Below, piece by piece: positions 26,175 through 35,200 of a DNA stretch of 64,000 nt. Position 1 is the stretch's first letter; every line of letters starts with the position of its first letter. The stretch is taken from the NCBI GenBank assembly GCA_965248685.1, contig CBDFKC010000003.1, positions 2,046,001 through 2,110,000 on the forward strand. The letters are read 5' to 3'. The position numbers were made by a program, and so were the translations under genes. The notes below the pieces were generated by a model. That model was given only the letters and a program-made list of their open reading frames with translations, was not told the DNA's origin and searched no databases. This DNA is from VYFG01 sp965248685 (GTDB lineage: Bacteria; Pseudomonadota; Gammaproteobacteria; Arenicellales; Poriferihabitantaceae).

Positions 26175-27554
26175 ATGGAAGACACAATTACCAACCCTCC
26201 CTTCGACCTATCACTATCTTCTCTATCCCAGCAGGAGCTCGAAGATCAGGTCAGCGAACTCGCGGCCCATATAAATGCTGCCACCTATCGCTGGCTTCTG
26301 TTAATCGCCGAATTCGACAATCGGTCCCTGTGGCAACCCCAGGGATTTAAATCGTTGGCGGAATGGCTAAACTGGAAATGCGGGATTACCATAGGCGCAG
26401 CCAGGTCCCAAATCAGGGTAGCCCGCAGCCTGAAAGACCTCCCCCTGATCAGCGCAGCGTTTTATCAGGGCATTCTCAGTTTCTCCAAGGTCCGAGCCAT
26501 GGTTCGGGTCGCAACCCCGGAAAACGAAGAGTATCTAATGATGATCGCCCGTCACGGCACCGCCTCCCATCTCGAACGTTTGGTCCAAGGCTATCGCCGG
26601 GTGGTACGCAATGAAGACGAGATGAAAACTGCCGACCAGAAACAGCGCGAACAATCGTTAAACTATTACTATGATGACCACGGCTTCCTCGTGATCCAGG
26701 CTCGTCTGACCCCGGAGCAGGGACAGGCATTTATCAACGCCATCGAATCCGCAGATAATTCCCTGCGTGAACAGCGAAAAAGTGTTACCGCGGTAACACT
26801 TTCAGAAAAAGAAGATAAACACGAAGAAGTCCCCTTTACCGCCTATCGGGCAGACGGACTATCCCTGTTAGTCGAAAATTACCTCGATCAGGAGACCAAT
26901 CGCCAAAACGGCATCGAACAATCCCCCGGCAGAACCGGCGGAGATCGTCATCAGGTCGTAATCCATGTGGATGAAGCAGTTTTCAAAGATTCCCATGCCT
27001 GCGGCCGCTGCGAAATCGAAAACGGGCCCCCCATCGCGGTTGATACCATGAAAAGATTGAGCTGCGACGCGTCTTTGGTCCGAGTTGTCGAAGACGAAAA
27101 CGGCAATATTCTCAGCGTCGGCCGTAAAACCCGCAGTATCCCCACAACATTCCGCCGCGCCCTCAAACTAAGAGATAAAGGCTGCCGATTCCCGGGATGC
27201 AACAGCAAACACGGCATCGATGCACACCATATCGAACACTGGTCAAACGGCGGCGAAACAAAAATGGATAACCTGGTCTGCCTTTGTAGATATCATCATC
27301 GATTAGTCCATGAAGATGATTTTCAGGTAGTACGCCGCAGTGATGGACGAATACAGTTTTACTCTCCCAAGGGAAATCTAATTAAGGATTTTGAATTGCC
27401 AGAGCGTTCGGATAAGACGGTTGAATTTTTAAATCAGAACGAAGGATTGATTATTGATAGCGCGACTAGTGATTCGTTATGGCAGGGGGAAAGAATGGAT
27501 CTTGGGATGGCGGTTGAGGGATTGTTGGAGGTTAATGGGGAGTTTTTTGTTTGA
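26175..27554 (+). CDS. DUF222/13E12-repeat protein with C-terminal HNH endonuclease domain, SOS-controlled
   Basis: A 459-residue protein. The N-terminal DUF222 part (about residues 30-250) includes LLLIAEFDNR, FKSLAEWLNWKCGIT and ARSLKDLPLISAAF, typical of 13E12-repeat proteins. The C-terminal HNH nuclease includes RDKGCRFPGCNSKHGIDAHHIEHWSNGG (written here as CRFPGC and DAHHIEHW) and LVCLCRYHHRLVHE, with paired Cys and His for Zn/Mg. Such proteins are thought to cut DNA. The ATG at 26175 lies right after a LexA box; the longer GTG start at 26127 would put the box inside the gene. A perfect 24-bp palindrome lies between the two domains. Confidence 0.9.
   Translation: MEDTITNPPFDLSLSSLSQQELEDQVSELAAHINAATYRWLLLIAEFDNRSLWQPQGFKSLAEWLNWKCGITIGAARSQIRVARSLKDLPLISAAFYQGILSFSKVRAMVRVATPENEEYLMMIARHGTASHLERLVQGYRRVVRNEDEMKTADQKQREQSLNYYYDDHGFLVIQARLTPEQGQAFINAIESADNSLREQRKSVTAVTLSEKEDKHEEVPFTAYRADGLSLLVENYLDQETNRQNGIEQSPGRTGGDRHQVVIHVDEAVFKDSHACGRCEIENGPPIAVDTMKRLSCDASLVRVVEDENGNILSVGRKTRSIPTTFRRALKLRDKGCRFPGCNSKHGIDAHHIEHWSNGGETKMDNLVCLCRYHHRLVHEDDFQVVRRSDGRIQFYSPKGNLIKDFELPERSDKTVEFLNQNEGLIIDSATSDSLWQGERMDLGMAVEGLLEVNGEFFV
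26779..26802. repeat. Perfect 24-bp palindrome inside the HNH gene
   Basis: AAAGTGTTACCG at 26779-26790 is followed at once by its reverse complement CGGTAACACTTT at 26791-26802. It encodes a linker between DUF222 and HNH domains and lies just before an A-rich stretch. It could be a protein-binding or cleavage site. Confidence 0.7.
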
Positions 27555-27705
27555 ATTGGAGGGTTTTTGAGTGGCTGATGGAATTTTCTAATCAATGGAT
27601 GTATTAACCCGTTATTTGTGATTTTTCGCACAGCTGCTACTACTAAATAACAGATATCTTTATCACTTGAAGTTAACAAACGACGATTTTTAAGTATTGG
27701 TTTTG

Positions 27706-27734
27706 TTGGCATTGGTTTGTGAATAGACTATATT
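27706..27734 (+). promoter_or_regulatory. Candidate sigma70 promoter of the giant PKD gene
   Basis: TTGGCA at 27706-27711, a 17-bp spacer and TATATT at 27729-27734 make a good sigma70 promoter, with transcription expected near 27741, about 75 nt before the ATG. The rest of the 260-nt interval 27555-27814 is AT-rich and shows no gene. Confidence 0.6.
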
Positions 27735-27814
27735 TGAAGCGAGAAGTCTGTTTTACCCAAAGAAAAAGAAGGTAAATAACAGCAAAAATAATTATAGGTA
27801 CAATGGAATAGGAG

Positions 27815-30800
27815 ATGGGGATAAATAGAAAAATCCTGATTGTGACTATGTTTAGCATGGTGATTTGGTTTGTTGATAGTTGCTTGTACGCGGCAAACCT
27901 AGCCAACAGGTATCATATTCTAAGTTCAGAAACTCAAAACAGAGGGATATCTGTTATGAGCCTCTCCGACAGAAATGTCATTCAAGTCGGTAGCTCTAAA
28001 GTAGAACTAGATAAGTACGAGCATAATATCATTCCACCTGGTCAAGATTTAAGACCGGGGCAGGTAATAGAAGGACGGGGTCCATTTACCGTAGGAGTAG
28101 AAGGTGAGGCAGTGGATTCGCCAGTCCCGGGGGTGTTTGCAGGTACATTGTTCGTCATTCCTCATATTAGAAATTCGCACCTACTATCATTGTTAAGCCC
28201 AGATGAAGATGCCACAGTAACAATTGAGTCCGGTGGCGTGTCTACCACTGTTGCGCTAATTAAAGGAGTTGTATCTGAATATAGTTCTGGATCAGATAAT
28301 ACCGTATCGACATTGGTCGAATCCGACACCGCGATATTCGTAAACCATGTTGCGGTAAGTGGATCAACAAAGTTGGATGCGTTTCCTGTTTCCCCAGCTT
28401 CAAAGGAACTATGGGGAGTGAAATCTAAAAACGCACTGTTAGGCGTGAGTGCCGACAATACTACCGTGACAGTATTTTCGAGCGGCGGTGAGAGTCAGTC
28501 TTTACTATTGAATCGTGGTGCTCGTCAGGTAATTGCCGCTGGACTAGGGAATCCGGAGGGCGCTGGCGAAGCATTACATGTTGTCGCCGATAAACCGATC
28601 TCAGTTGTCCAATTCGCAGATAGTGACGGCAGCGAGGCAACTAGTTTTCTACCGACGCACTTACTTTCAAATATTTTCGGTATTCCACTCGATGCGCAGT
28701 ACCTTGCCATTGCTTGCGCTCGTCAAAACACAAGGGTAACACTATACGATGGAACTAATAATCCGATTACCCAAGTATGCAATGGAGTGCCTGAGAATTA
28801 CCCAGGAAAACTATTATTTGGCTCCACGCAGGATGGCCTGAATATTGGGCGTGGAGCATATTTGGAAAGCTCCAATCCAATTTACGTCTATTATGAGTCA
28901 TCTGTTGGGAATGAAGAGAAGCAACTGATCGGATACAAAGATAGCTACGCAATATTGAACCCATGGACTGCCGAAGGCCCTCTCTCTGTCGTCAGTTTAA
29001 GTGACGGAAATACTATACGATCGGGAACTACCAACCTTCAGCTCAATAAGAATCAATTGGGCGTAATTCCTGCGGGTGCTTCTCTATCCCCGGGAACTAT
29101 AGTAAGTGGTACCGGAGCGTTTGAATTGGCTAGCGAAGTTGATGGTTCTGATATACCGACTCCCATTTCGTTCTCAGGAACAGAGTTTGCTATTCCGCAT
29201 CTTCGGGGACATCACATTTACGATTTTTTTAGTCCAGTTGGTGATGCAGTTGTTGAGGTCAATTTAGATGAGACGATTCATATAGTTAATTTGACCGAAG
29301 GTCACGTTAGTTCATTTAACGCAGGAAGTAATAATTCAATAGCATCAGTTATATCCTCAACCCATCCAATTCTCGTTCATCACCGGGCTCAATCTGCCTT
29401 AGGATCTGGTTCTCGAATGGATTCTTTTCCAGTTTCTCCGGCAGCCAACGAATTTTGGGGGGTAAGATCACAATCACTTTTCGTTGTCGGAGTTCGGGAT
29501 GCTACTTCGGTACTGGTCTACGCTGACACAGGTGAAACAGAGGAAATTTATTTACAGAAAGGCGAGGTGATGCCAGTAAATATTGGTTTGACTGACATCC
29601 GGGGAGTGGGGAGTGCGGTTCATATTATCGCGGATAAACCGATCAATGCGATCAGATATGATGATGCGGATGGACTTGAGGCGACGACCCTTTTATCCAA
29701 AGATACTCTCGGGACCTATTATGCCTTGCCCGTTGACGCTCAATATCTGTCAATAGTCTGCGTTCAACCTGACACCAGAATTGTGTTAAATGACACGGCA
29801 AATAACCCAGTAGTAAAAATGTGTAGCAGCGAAGGAGAATTTCCAGGGAAAGCGTACTTTGGATTGCCTCAGTTAACTACTGACATTCCCAAAGGCTCGT
29901 ATATCGAAAGCAATAATCCAATTCAATTGTATTTTGAATCTGTGGCGACAGAAGATGAAAGCAATATTTTTGGTTTGTTAACAGCACCACAAAACCAACC
30001 GATTTCTAATTTTGTTGCGACACCTAATCAAGGAAGTGCACCGCTCACAGTATTTTTTGACGGAGCAACTTCAACTAGTTCAGGTTTAATAACAGAGTAT
30101 CTTTGGGATTTTGGGGATGGAAGCGTTGAGAATGGTCCCGCGGTATCCCATACCTATGACAGCTCCGGCATTTTTGAAGTGAAGCTAACGATTACCGATA
30201 GCCTGGGATTGACAAGTCAAACTCACGCATCAGTGAACGTTTTGCCTCAAGATCGCGCTGAATTAGTAATGGAAGTTGGTGTTATTGACAACGTAGATGG
30301 TGACTGGAAAATAATATCTCTTCAAAATAATTACGATTCAATGGTCGTTGTCGCGACTGTTGTATTACCTTCTCAGTCTTCTTTGCCAGCTGTCCCGAGA
30401 ATTCGGAACGCGACTGGAACTCAATTCGAAATAAAGTTGCAAAACCCTTCAGGAAGTCTTTTGTCGGGGTACGAGGTGCATTATTTTGCTGTTGAAGAAG
30501 GTATTTACAACTCAACCGATCATGGAGTCAATCTAGAGGCGAGTTTTGTGAATTCCACCATTACTGCTGGTCGTAATAACTGGATTCGTCAACAACAAAA
30601 TTTTTACAATTCTTACATAGCACCGGTTGTTGTTGGGCAGGTCGTATCTCAAAATGATACAAATTGGTCAGTTTTTTGGGCCTCTTCGAGTACTAGCGCA
30701 ATTTCCGCTCCTCAGGGTTCAAGTTTCTCTGCAGGAAAGCACATAGCGGAGGATACTTCAATGCTTCGTTTAGATGAGAAAATTGGATATATTGTTGCAG

Positions 30801-32227
30801 AATCGGGGGTCTACAACATTGACGGATTAGAATTTCTGGCAGGTGTTGGTGAGGATAGTGTCGGTGGTGTTGGTTCTAATCCGGATGGCTACTCATATTT
30901 GCTATCCGGTCTGGCTAGCCCCAAAGTTGCGGTATTAAGTTCTGCAGGGATGGATGGTAATGATGGAGGATGGCCTGTACTTTATGGACGTGAACCAGTA
31001 ACGCAACAGGTAATTCAGCTGGCGATTGAAGAAGATCAGATAGTTGATGCAGAAATTAGTCACACCACAGAACAAGTTGCCTATTTTGTTTTTTCACAAA
31101 CTACAGAATTAAACAATCCACCTAATGCTCAATTCACGTTTGATCCGGCGTCTGGATCCGTGCCGTTGACAGTGCATTTTGACGCAATTAGTTCAAGTGA
31201 TTCAGACGGTGTGATCTCAAGCTTCACCTGGGACTTTGGAGATGGAGATTCGGGAATTGGAATATCTACGAGTCACGAATACACTGCTCCCGGGTCCTAT
31301 TCGGCAAGTTTGACCGTTATGGACAATGATGGGGCTATAGACCAGGCGACAGCGACCACATTTGTGCAACCAGTTAATTCTCCACCAAAATCGGTTATTG
31401 CTATAGATTCCGACTTTGGGCATGTCCCATTAACCATACATGTAGATGGTCATAGTTCGAGTGATATCGATGGGACTATCACTAACTTCAGTTGGGAGTT
31501 TGGAGATGGAGAGGCATTGTCCGAGGCTTCAGGTGACCATATTTTTACTGTGCCAGGCAGTTACATCGTAGTACTAACAGTTACGGATAACAACGGTGCT
31601 TCGGACGTTTCTTCAAAAATTGTTACTGTTAACGTTCCGAATATCCCGCCAGTCGCTAATTTCGCTACCAATTTGGATGCTGGAAAATCTCCTTTTGATT
31701 TTACTGTGGATGGGTCAGGTTCTTTCGACAATGACGGGGAAATTGTTTCTTACTTTTGGGACTTTGGGGATGGAACTACGGGCAATAATATAACCGAAAC
31801 TCATCAGTATTTGCTGACAGGAAATTACAACGTGACGTTGACTATATTGGATGACGATGGACTGTCAGCACAATCGTCTAAATTGGTGAGGGTATTGCCA
31901 GCTAACACTGCTCCGGTTTCGTCATTTATAGCGAGTCCGGAGTCGGGTCAGGTTTCGTTAATCGTTAATTTTGACGGTAGTAACTCGTTAGACAGCGACG
32001 GTGTTATAAACACCTACTTTTGGGAATATGGTGATGGCACTACCGGGTCAGGAATAATATCTAGTCACGAATACGATGTCGTGGGTAATTACCGAGTGAC
32101 ACTAACCGTGACCGACATTGAAGGGCTGTCCGGTCAATTTAGCTCAGAAGTAGTTATATTGCCGGTTTCGCATGAAAGAGTTCTGATGGAATCTGGTGTC
32201 GTCACGAATGTTAACGACAACTGGTAG
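27815..32227 (+). CDS. Giant secreted PKD-domain protein, part before the in-frame UAG
   Basis: 1470 residues before a TAG; the same frame continues to 37204. A signal peptide (about 1-27, ending CLYA) is followed by two tandem copies of a ~343-residue unit (45-387, 388-720), possibly related to the IgGFc-binding N-terminal fold. Then come PKD1 (~730-812), a ~280-residue domain I cannot name that starts ELVMEVGVIDN (~815-1100) and four PKD domains (~1105-1450, each with a WDFGDG-type motif, the last WEYGDG), then the start of a second copy of the ~280-residue domain, cut by the stop after Trp1470. Calcium-stabilised PKD repeats suggest a surface or matrix adhesin. The ATG has its AGGAG directly abutting, so an internal ATG at 27848 is possible. 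Confidence 0.85.
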   Translation: MGINRKILIVTMFSMVIWFVDSCLYAANLANRYHILSSETQNRGISVMSLSDRNVIQVGSSKVELDKYEHNIIPPGQDLRPGQVIEGRGPFTVGVEGEAVDSPVPGVFAGTLFVIPHIRNSHLLSLLSPDEDATVTIESGGVSTTVALIKGVVSEYSSGSDNTVSTLVESDTAIFVNHVAVSGSTKLDAFPVSPASKELWGVKSKNALLGVSADNTTVTVFSSGGESQSLLLNRGARQVIAAGLGNPEGAGEALHVVADKPISVVQFADSDGSEATSFLPTHLLSNIFGIPLDAQYLAIACARQNTRVTLYDGTNNPITQVCNGVPENYPGKLLFGSTQDGLNIGRGAYLESSNPIYVYYESSVGNEEKQLIGYKDSYAILNPWTAEGPLSVVSLSDGNTIRSGTTNLQLNKNQLGVIPAGASLSPGTIVSGTGAFELASEVDGSDIPTPISFSGTEFAIPHLRGHHIYDFFSPVGDAVVEVNLDETIHIVNLTEGHVSSFNAGSNNSIASVISSTHPILVHHRAQSALGSGSRMDSFPVSPAANEFWGVRSQSLFVVGVRDATSVLVYADTGETEEIYLQKGEVMPVNIGLTDIRGVGSAVHIIADKPINAIRYDDADGLEATTLLSKDTLGTYYALPVDAQYLSIVCVQPDTRIVLNDTANNPVVKMCSSEGEFPGKAYFGLPQLTTDIPKGSYIESNNPIQLYFESVATEDESNIFGLLTAPQNQPISNFVATPNQGSAPLTVFFDGATSTSSGLITEYLWDFGDGSVENGPAVSHTYDSSGIFEVKLTITDSLGLTSQTHASVNVLPQDRAELVMEVGVIDNVDGDWKIISLQNNYDSMVVVATVVLPSQSSLPAVPRIRNATGTQFEIKLQNPSGSLLSGYEVHYFAVEEGIYNSTDHGVNLEASFVNSTITAGRNNWIRQQQNFYNSYIAPVVVGQVVSQNDTNWSVFWASSSTSAISAPQGSSFSAGKHIAEDTSMLRLDEKIGYIVAESGVYNIDGLEFLAGVGEDSVGGVGSNPDGYSYLLSGLASPKVAVLSSAGMDGNDGGWPVLYGREPVTQQVIQLAIEEDQIVDAEISHTTEQVAYFVFSQTTELNNPPNAQFTFDPASGSVPLTVHFDAISSSDSDGVISSFTWDFGDGDSGIGISTSHEYTAPGSYSASLTVMDNDGAIDQATATTFVQPVNSPPKSVIAIDSDFGHVPLTIHVDGHSSSDIDGTITNFSWEFGDGEALSEASGDHIFTVPGSYIVVLTVTDNNGASDVSSKIVTVNVPNIPPVANFATNLDAGKSPFDFTVDGSGSFDNDGEIVSYFWDFGDGTTGNNITETHQYLLTGNYNVTLTILDDDGLSAQSSKLVRVLPANTAPVSSFIASPESGQVSLIVNFDGSNSLDSDGVINTYFWEYGDGTTGSGIISSHEYDVVGNYRVTLTVTDIEGLSGQFSSEVVILPVSHERVLMESGVVTNVNDNW
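32225..32227 (+). other. In-frame amber codon splitting the giant protein
   Basis: TAG at 32225-32227 lies inside the second copy of a duplicated domain. In the first copy the aligned sequence is GDW-K-IISLQNN (codon AAA near 30307); here it is DNW-stop-LVSLNNN. Both sides align without any frame change, so this is a point nonsense codon, natural, read through, or a sequence error. Confidence 0.85.
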
Positions 32228-32230
32228 TTA

Positions 32231-35200
32231 GTGTCGCTTAATAATAATTATAACTCAATGGTCGTAATTGTAACTGTTGTATTACCGGATCAGCAATCTT
32301 TGCCCGCAGTCCCGCGAATACGAAACAGTATTGATGGGTCATTTCAGTTGAAACTCCAAAATCCTGCAGGTAAAAACTTGTCAGACTACGATGTGCATTA
32401 CTTAGTAGTTGAAGCAGGGGTTTATACAGAATCAACACATGGAATAAATATGGAGGCAGTTATAGTCGACTCGTCTACAACTGCAGGTAAGGGAAACTGG
32501 GGAATTGCACCTGGAAGTTTTCTTAACACTTACATTAATCCGGTAGTTGTGGGGCAGGTGATGTCAGAAAATGATTCTGATTGGTCTGTTTTCTGGGCAT
32601 CTTCAGATTCTAATCGTACCTTAGCGCCCTCTAGTGGCGCGTTATCCCTAGGAAAGCATGTGGGAGAGGACCCCAGATCTATTCGCAATAATGAAACGAT
32701 TGGGTACGTCGTTGCGGAGGCAGGGAATTACTTTATTGAAGGAATAGAATTTTTGGCCGGAGTAAGCGCAGATTCAGTAAAGGGTGTTGGAAATGGTTTA
32801 CAGGGATTTAATTCTCCAATATCGGGAGTTGCTCTTCCAGAAACCGCTATTTTAAGCTCAGCCGCGATGGATGGTAACGATGGTGGGTGGCCGGTGCTTT
32901 TTGGGAGTGATCCAGTTTCTCAAACCGAAATTATACTTGCTATAGACGAAGACCAGATTAATGATACTGAAAGGAGTCACACTACGGAACAGGTTGCATA
33001 TTTCGTGCTTTCACAATTTGGGCAAACAAACGATCCTCCAATTTCCGCGTTTTCCGTAAGTCCTCTGAATGGCCAAGCACCATTAACTATCGTTGTTGAT
33101 GCAAATGCTTCTACCGACAGTGACGGAACAATAGTGGAATACGCCTGGGATTTTGGGGATGGATCCTCAGGGACAGGTGTAATGGCGAGTCATATATATC
33201 AATCGCCTGGTATGTTTTCCGTAGAATTGGCGGTCACAGACGATCAAGGTTCCACCGACATATCATCAAACATTGTTAACGTTGATGGATTAGATCAAGA
33301 TTTGGCGGCATCTTTTACAGTAACGCATTTAACCGGTTTCGCTCCTCTTAATGTAACTTTGGAAGGCACCAGCTCTGCAAATGGAAGTAACGTTGCCTAT
33401 CATTGGGACTTCGGAGATGGAGATTCGGGAACTGGTCAAAATACAAGTCACCAATATAATGCGGTAGGCGTATATTTACTTGAACTGACAGTTTCTGACA
33501 TCAATGGGAATCAGGGGAAGGCTTCTGAAACGATCACCGTTCTTGAGTCAAGTGGAAACCCAATTAGCGCCCCTTCGGTGTTGACATCGTCAGGTGTTAG
33601 CATGGTCAATCCAATGATGATCGATGGTATGGCCGAGCCAAATGTTGAAATTCAAGTGTTCTCAAATGATCAACTTATGTCGGTTACATTTGCAGATAAT
33701 TTAGGCCATTTCACTGAGGTAGTTCCGCTAAATCAGGGAACAAATATGGTCTATGTGATTGCTACCGATGGTGTAATTGAATCACAACCTTCAAATTTTA
33801 TTTCGATAGAATATGTAAATACCTTGGATGTCGAACAAGGAGGAAAGATAATTGATTCTGTTGTTGTGTGGCCCGCCAGGCCAGATGGGCAACCCTATAC
33901 TATCTTTAGCGACAGTGTAACAATTTCTCCCGGCGGAGAGCTGATAATACTTCCAGGTGCAGATATTATTATAAGGGGAGGCCGAGGGATTTATGTTGAT
34001 GGTGTTATCAAATCGATAGGAAGTGATGCCGACCCCATAGATATTAGAAGAGAGAATATATTGTCTTGGCATGCTGGGATTCGAATTAACGACCAGGCGT
34101 CCGAGGTAAATATTAGAAACACTCATTTTGGAGGTGCTCTGTATTGTATTACTGTTGATTTTTTTGGCGAAAAAGAAAAGTTTTCAATTCAAAAAAACGT
34201 GTTCGATGGGTGTAGAAATTCCGGAGTAGTGGTATCTAGTGGGGAGAAAATCAAAATTCAAGACAACCATTTTATAGGAGGTGACTATGGTCAAGCGATT
34301 TTTATTACAGGTGGTGATGCTAATCCCGAAATTCGAAACAACCTGATAGAAAGCTGGCCAATTGGAATTATTAATTTTGGTTTAATTGCGGACCAACAAA
34401 ATTTACCCTATGGTAATCCCGAAGGTATATCAACCCCGCTCATTGTTGGAAACACAATCCGGCAGTGCGATATAGGTGTTAGTTTAAGGTACAGAACCGC
34501 GCCAACACTTGTAGGCAACAATATATCAGGGAATCAAATTGGGATGTATTTAAATGGCCATGATTCAGAAGCGGGTACTTTAGAGTTTGCTCCTACAGTT
34601 GATATCGAGCCTCCACTTCCAGTTATAAATAACAATAGCTTTATTGATAATATTGACTATTCCCAGAATCCTCCTAGGAGACGGCATATTTTTGCCCAAA
34701 ACTACTATAGAGGAGATGACTTTGAGATAGATGCAACTAACAACTGGTGGGGAACATCTAAGCCCGCAGATGTCGCAGATCAAATAGATCACGCAAGCGG
34801 GACATATATTTATCGGCCCTATATTAATTATCTAGGATTTTTAGATCAAGAGCATAGTACCGGCCAAATAGTTCCCGGAAACCATGTTCTTAGAATTATT
34901 GATGACACTACCTTAGAAAGTAATACCAAATATACGTTTGTTGAGCGAAGCACTACTATTCCTGCGACCACCACTTTAACAGTGGAGAGCGGCGCGTTTG
35001 TTGAATTTTCTACCCCTACTATTGGTTTCGCATCAAATTTAAATCGAGGGCTATATGTTAGAGGTTCTATGGTAATAAATGGAACTGAAGAAAACCCAGT
35101 AATGTTTGATAGCGAAACTGGAGAAGCAAATAGTTGGAGCGGAATTGACGTATTCGATGGTAGTTTAAGTATCTCAAACTCTTCTTTTCGTAATGCATCT

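Noticed and set aside
32225..32227. Reassignment of UAG as a sense codon in this genome
   Set aside because: Ordinary genes in the window, such as dnaE and the metallophosphoesterase, end at TAG, so UAG is a normal stop here.
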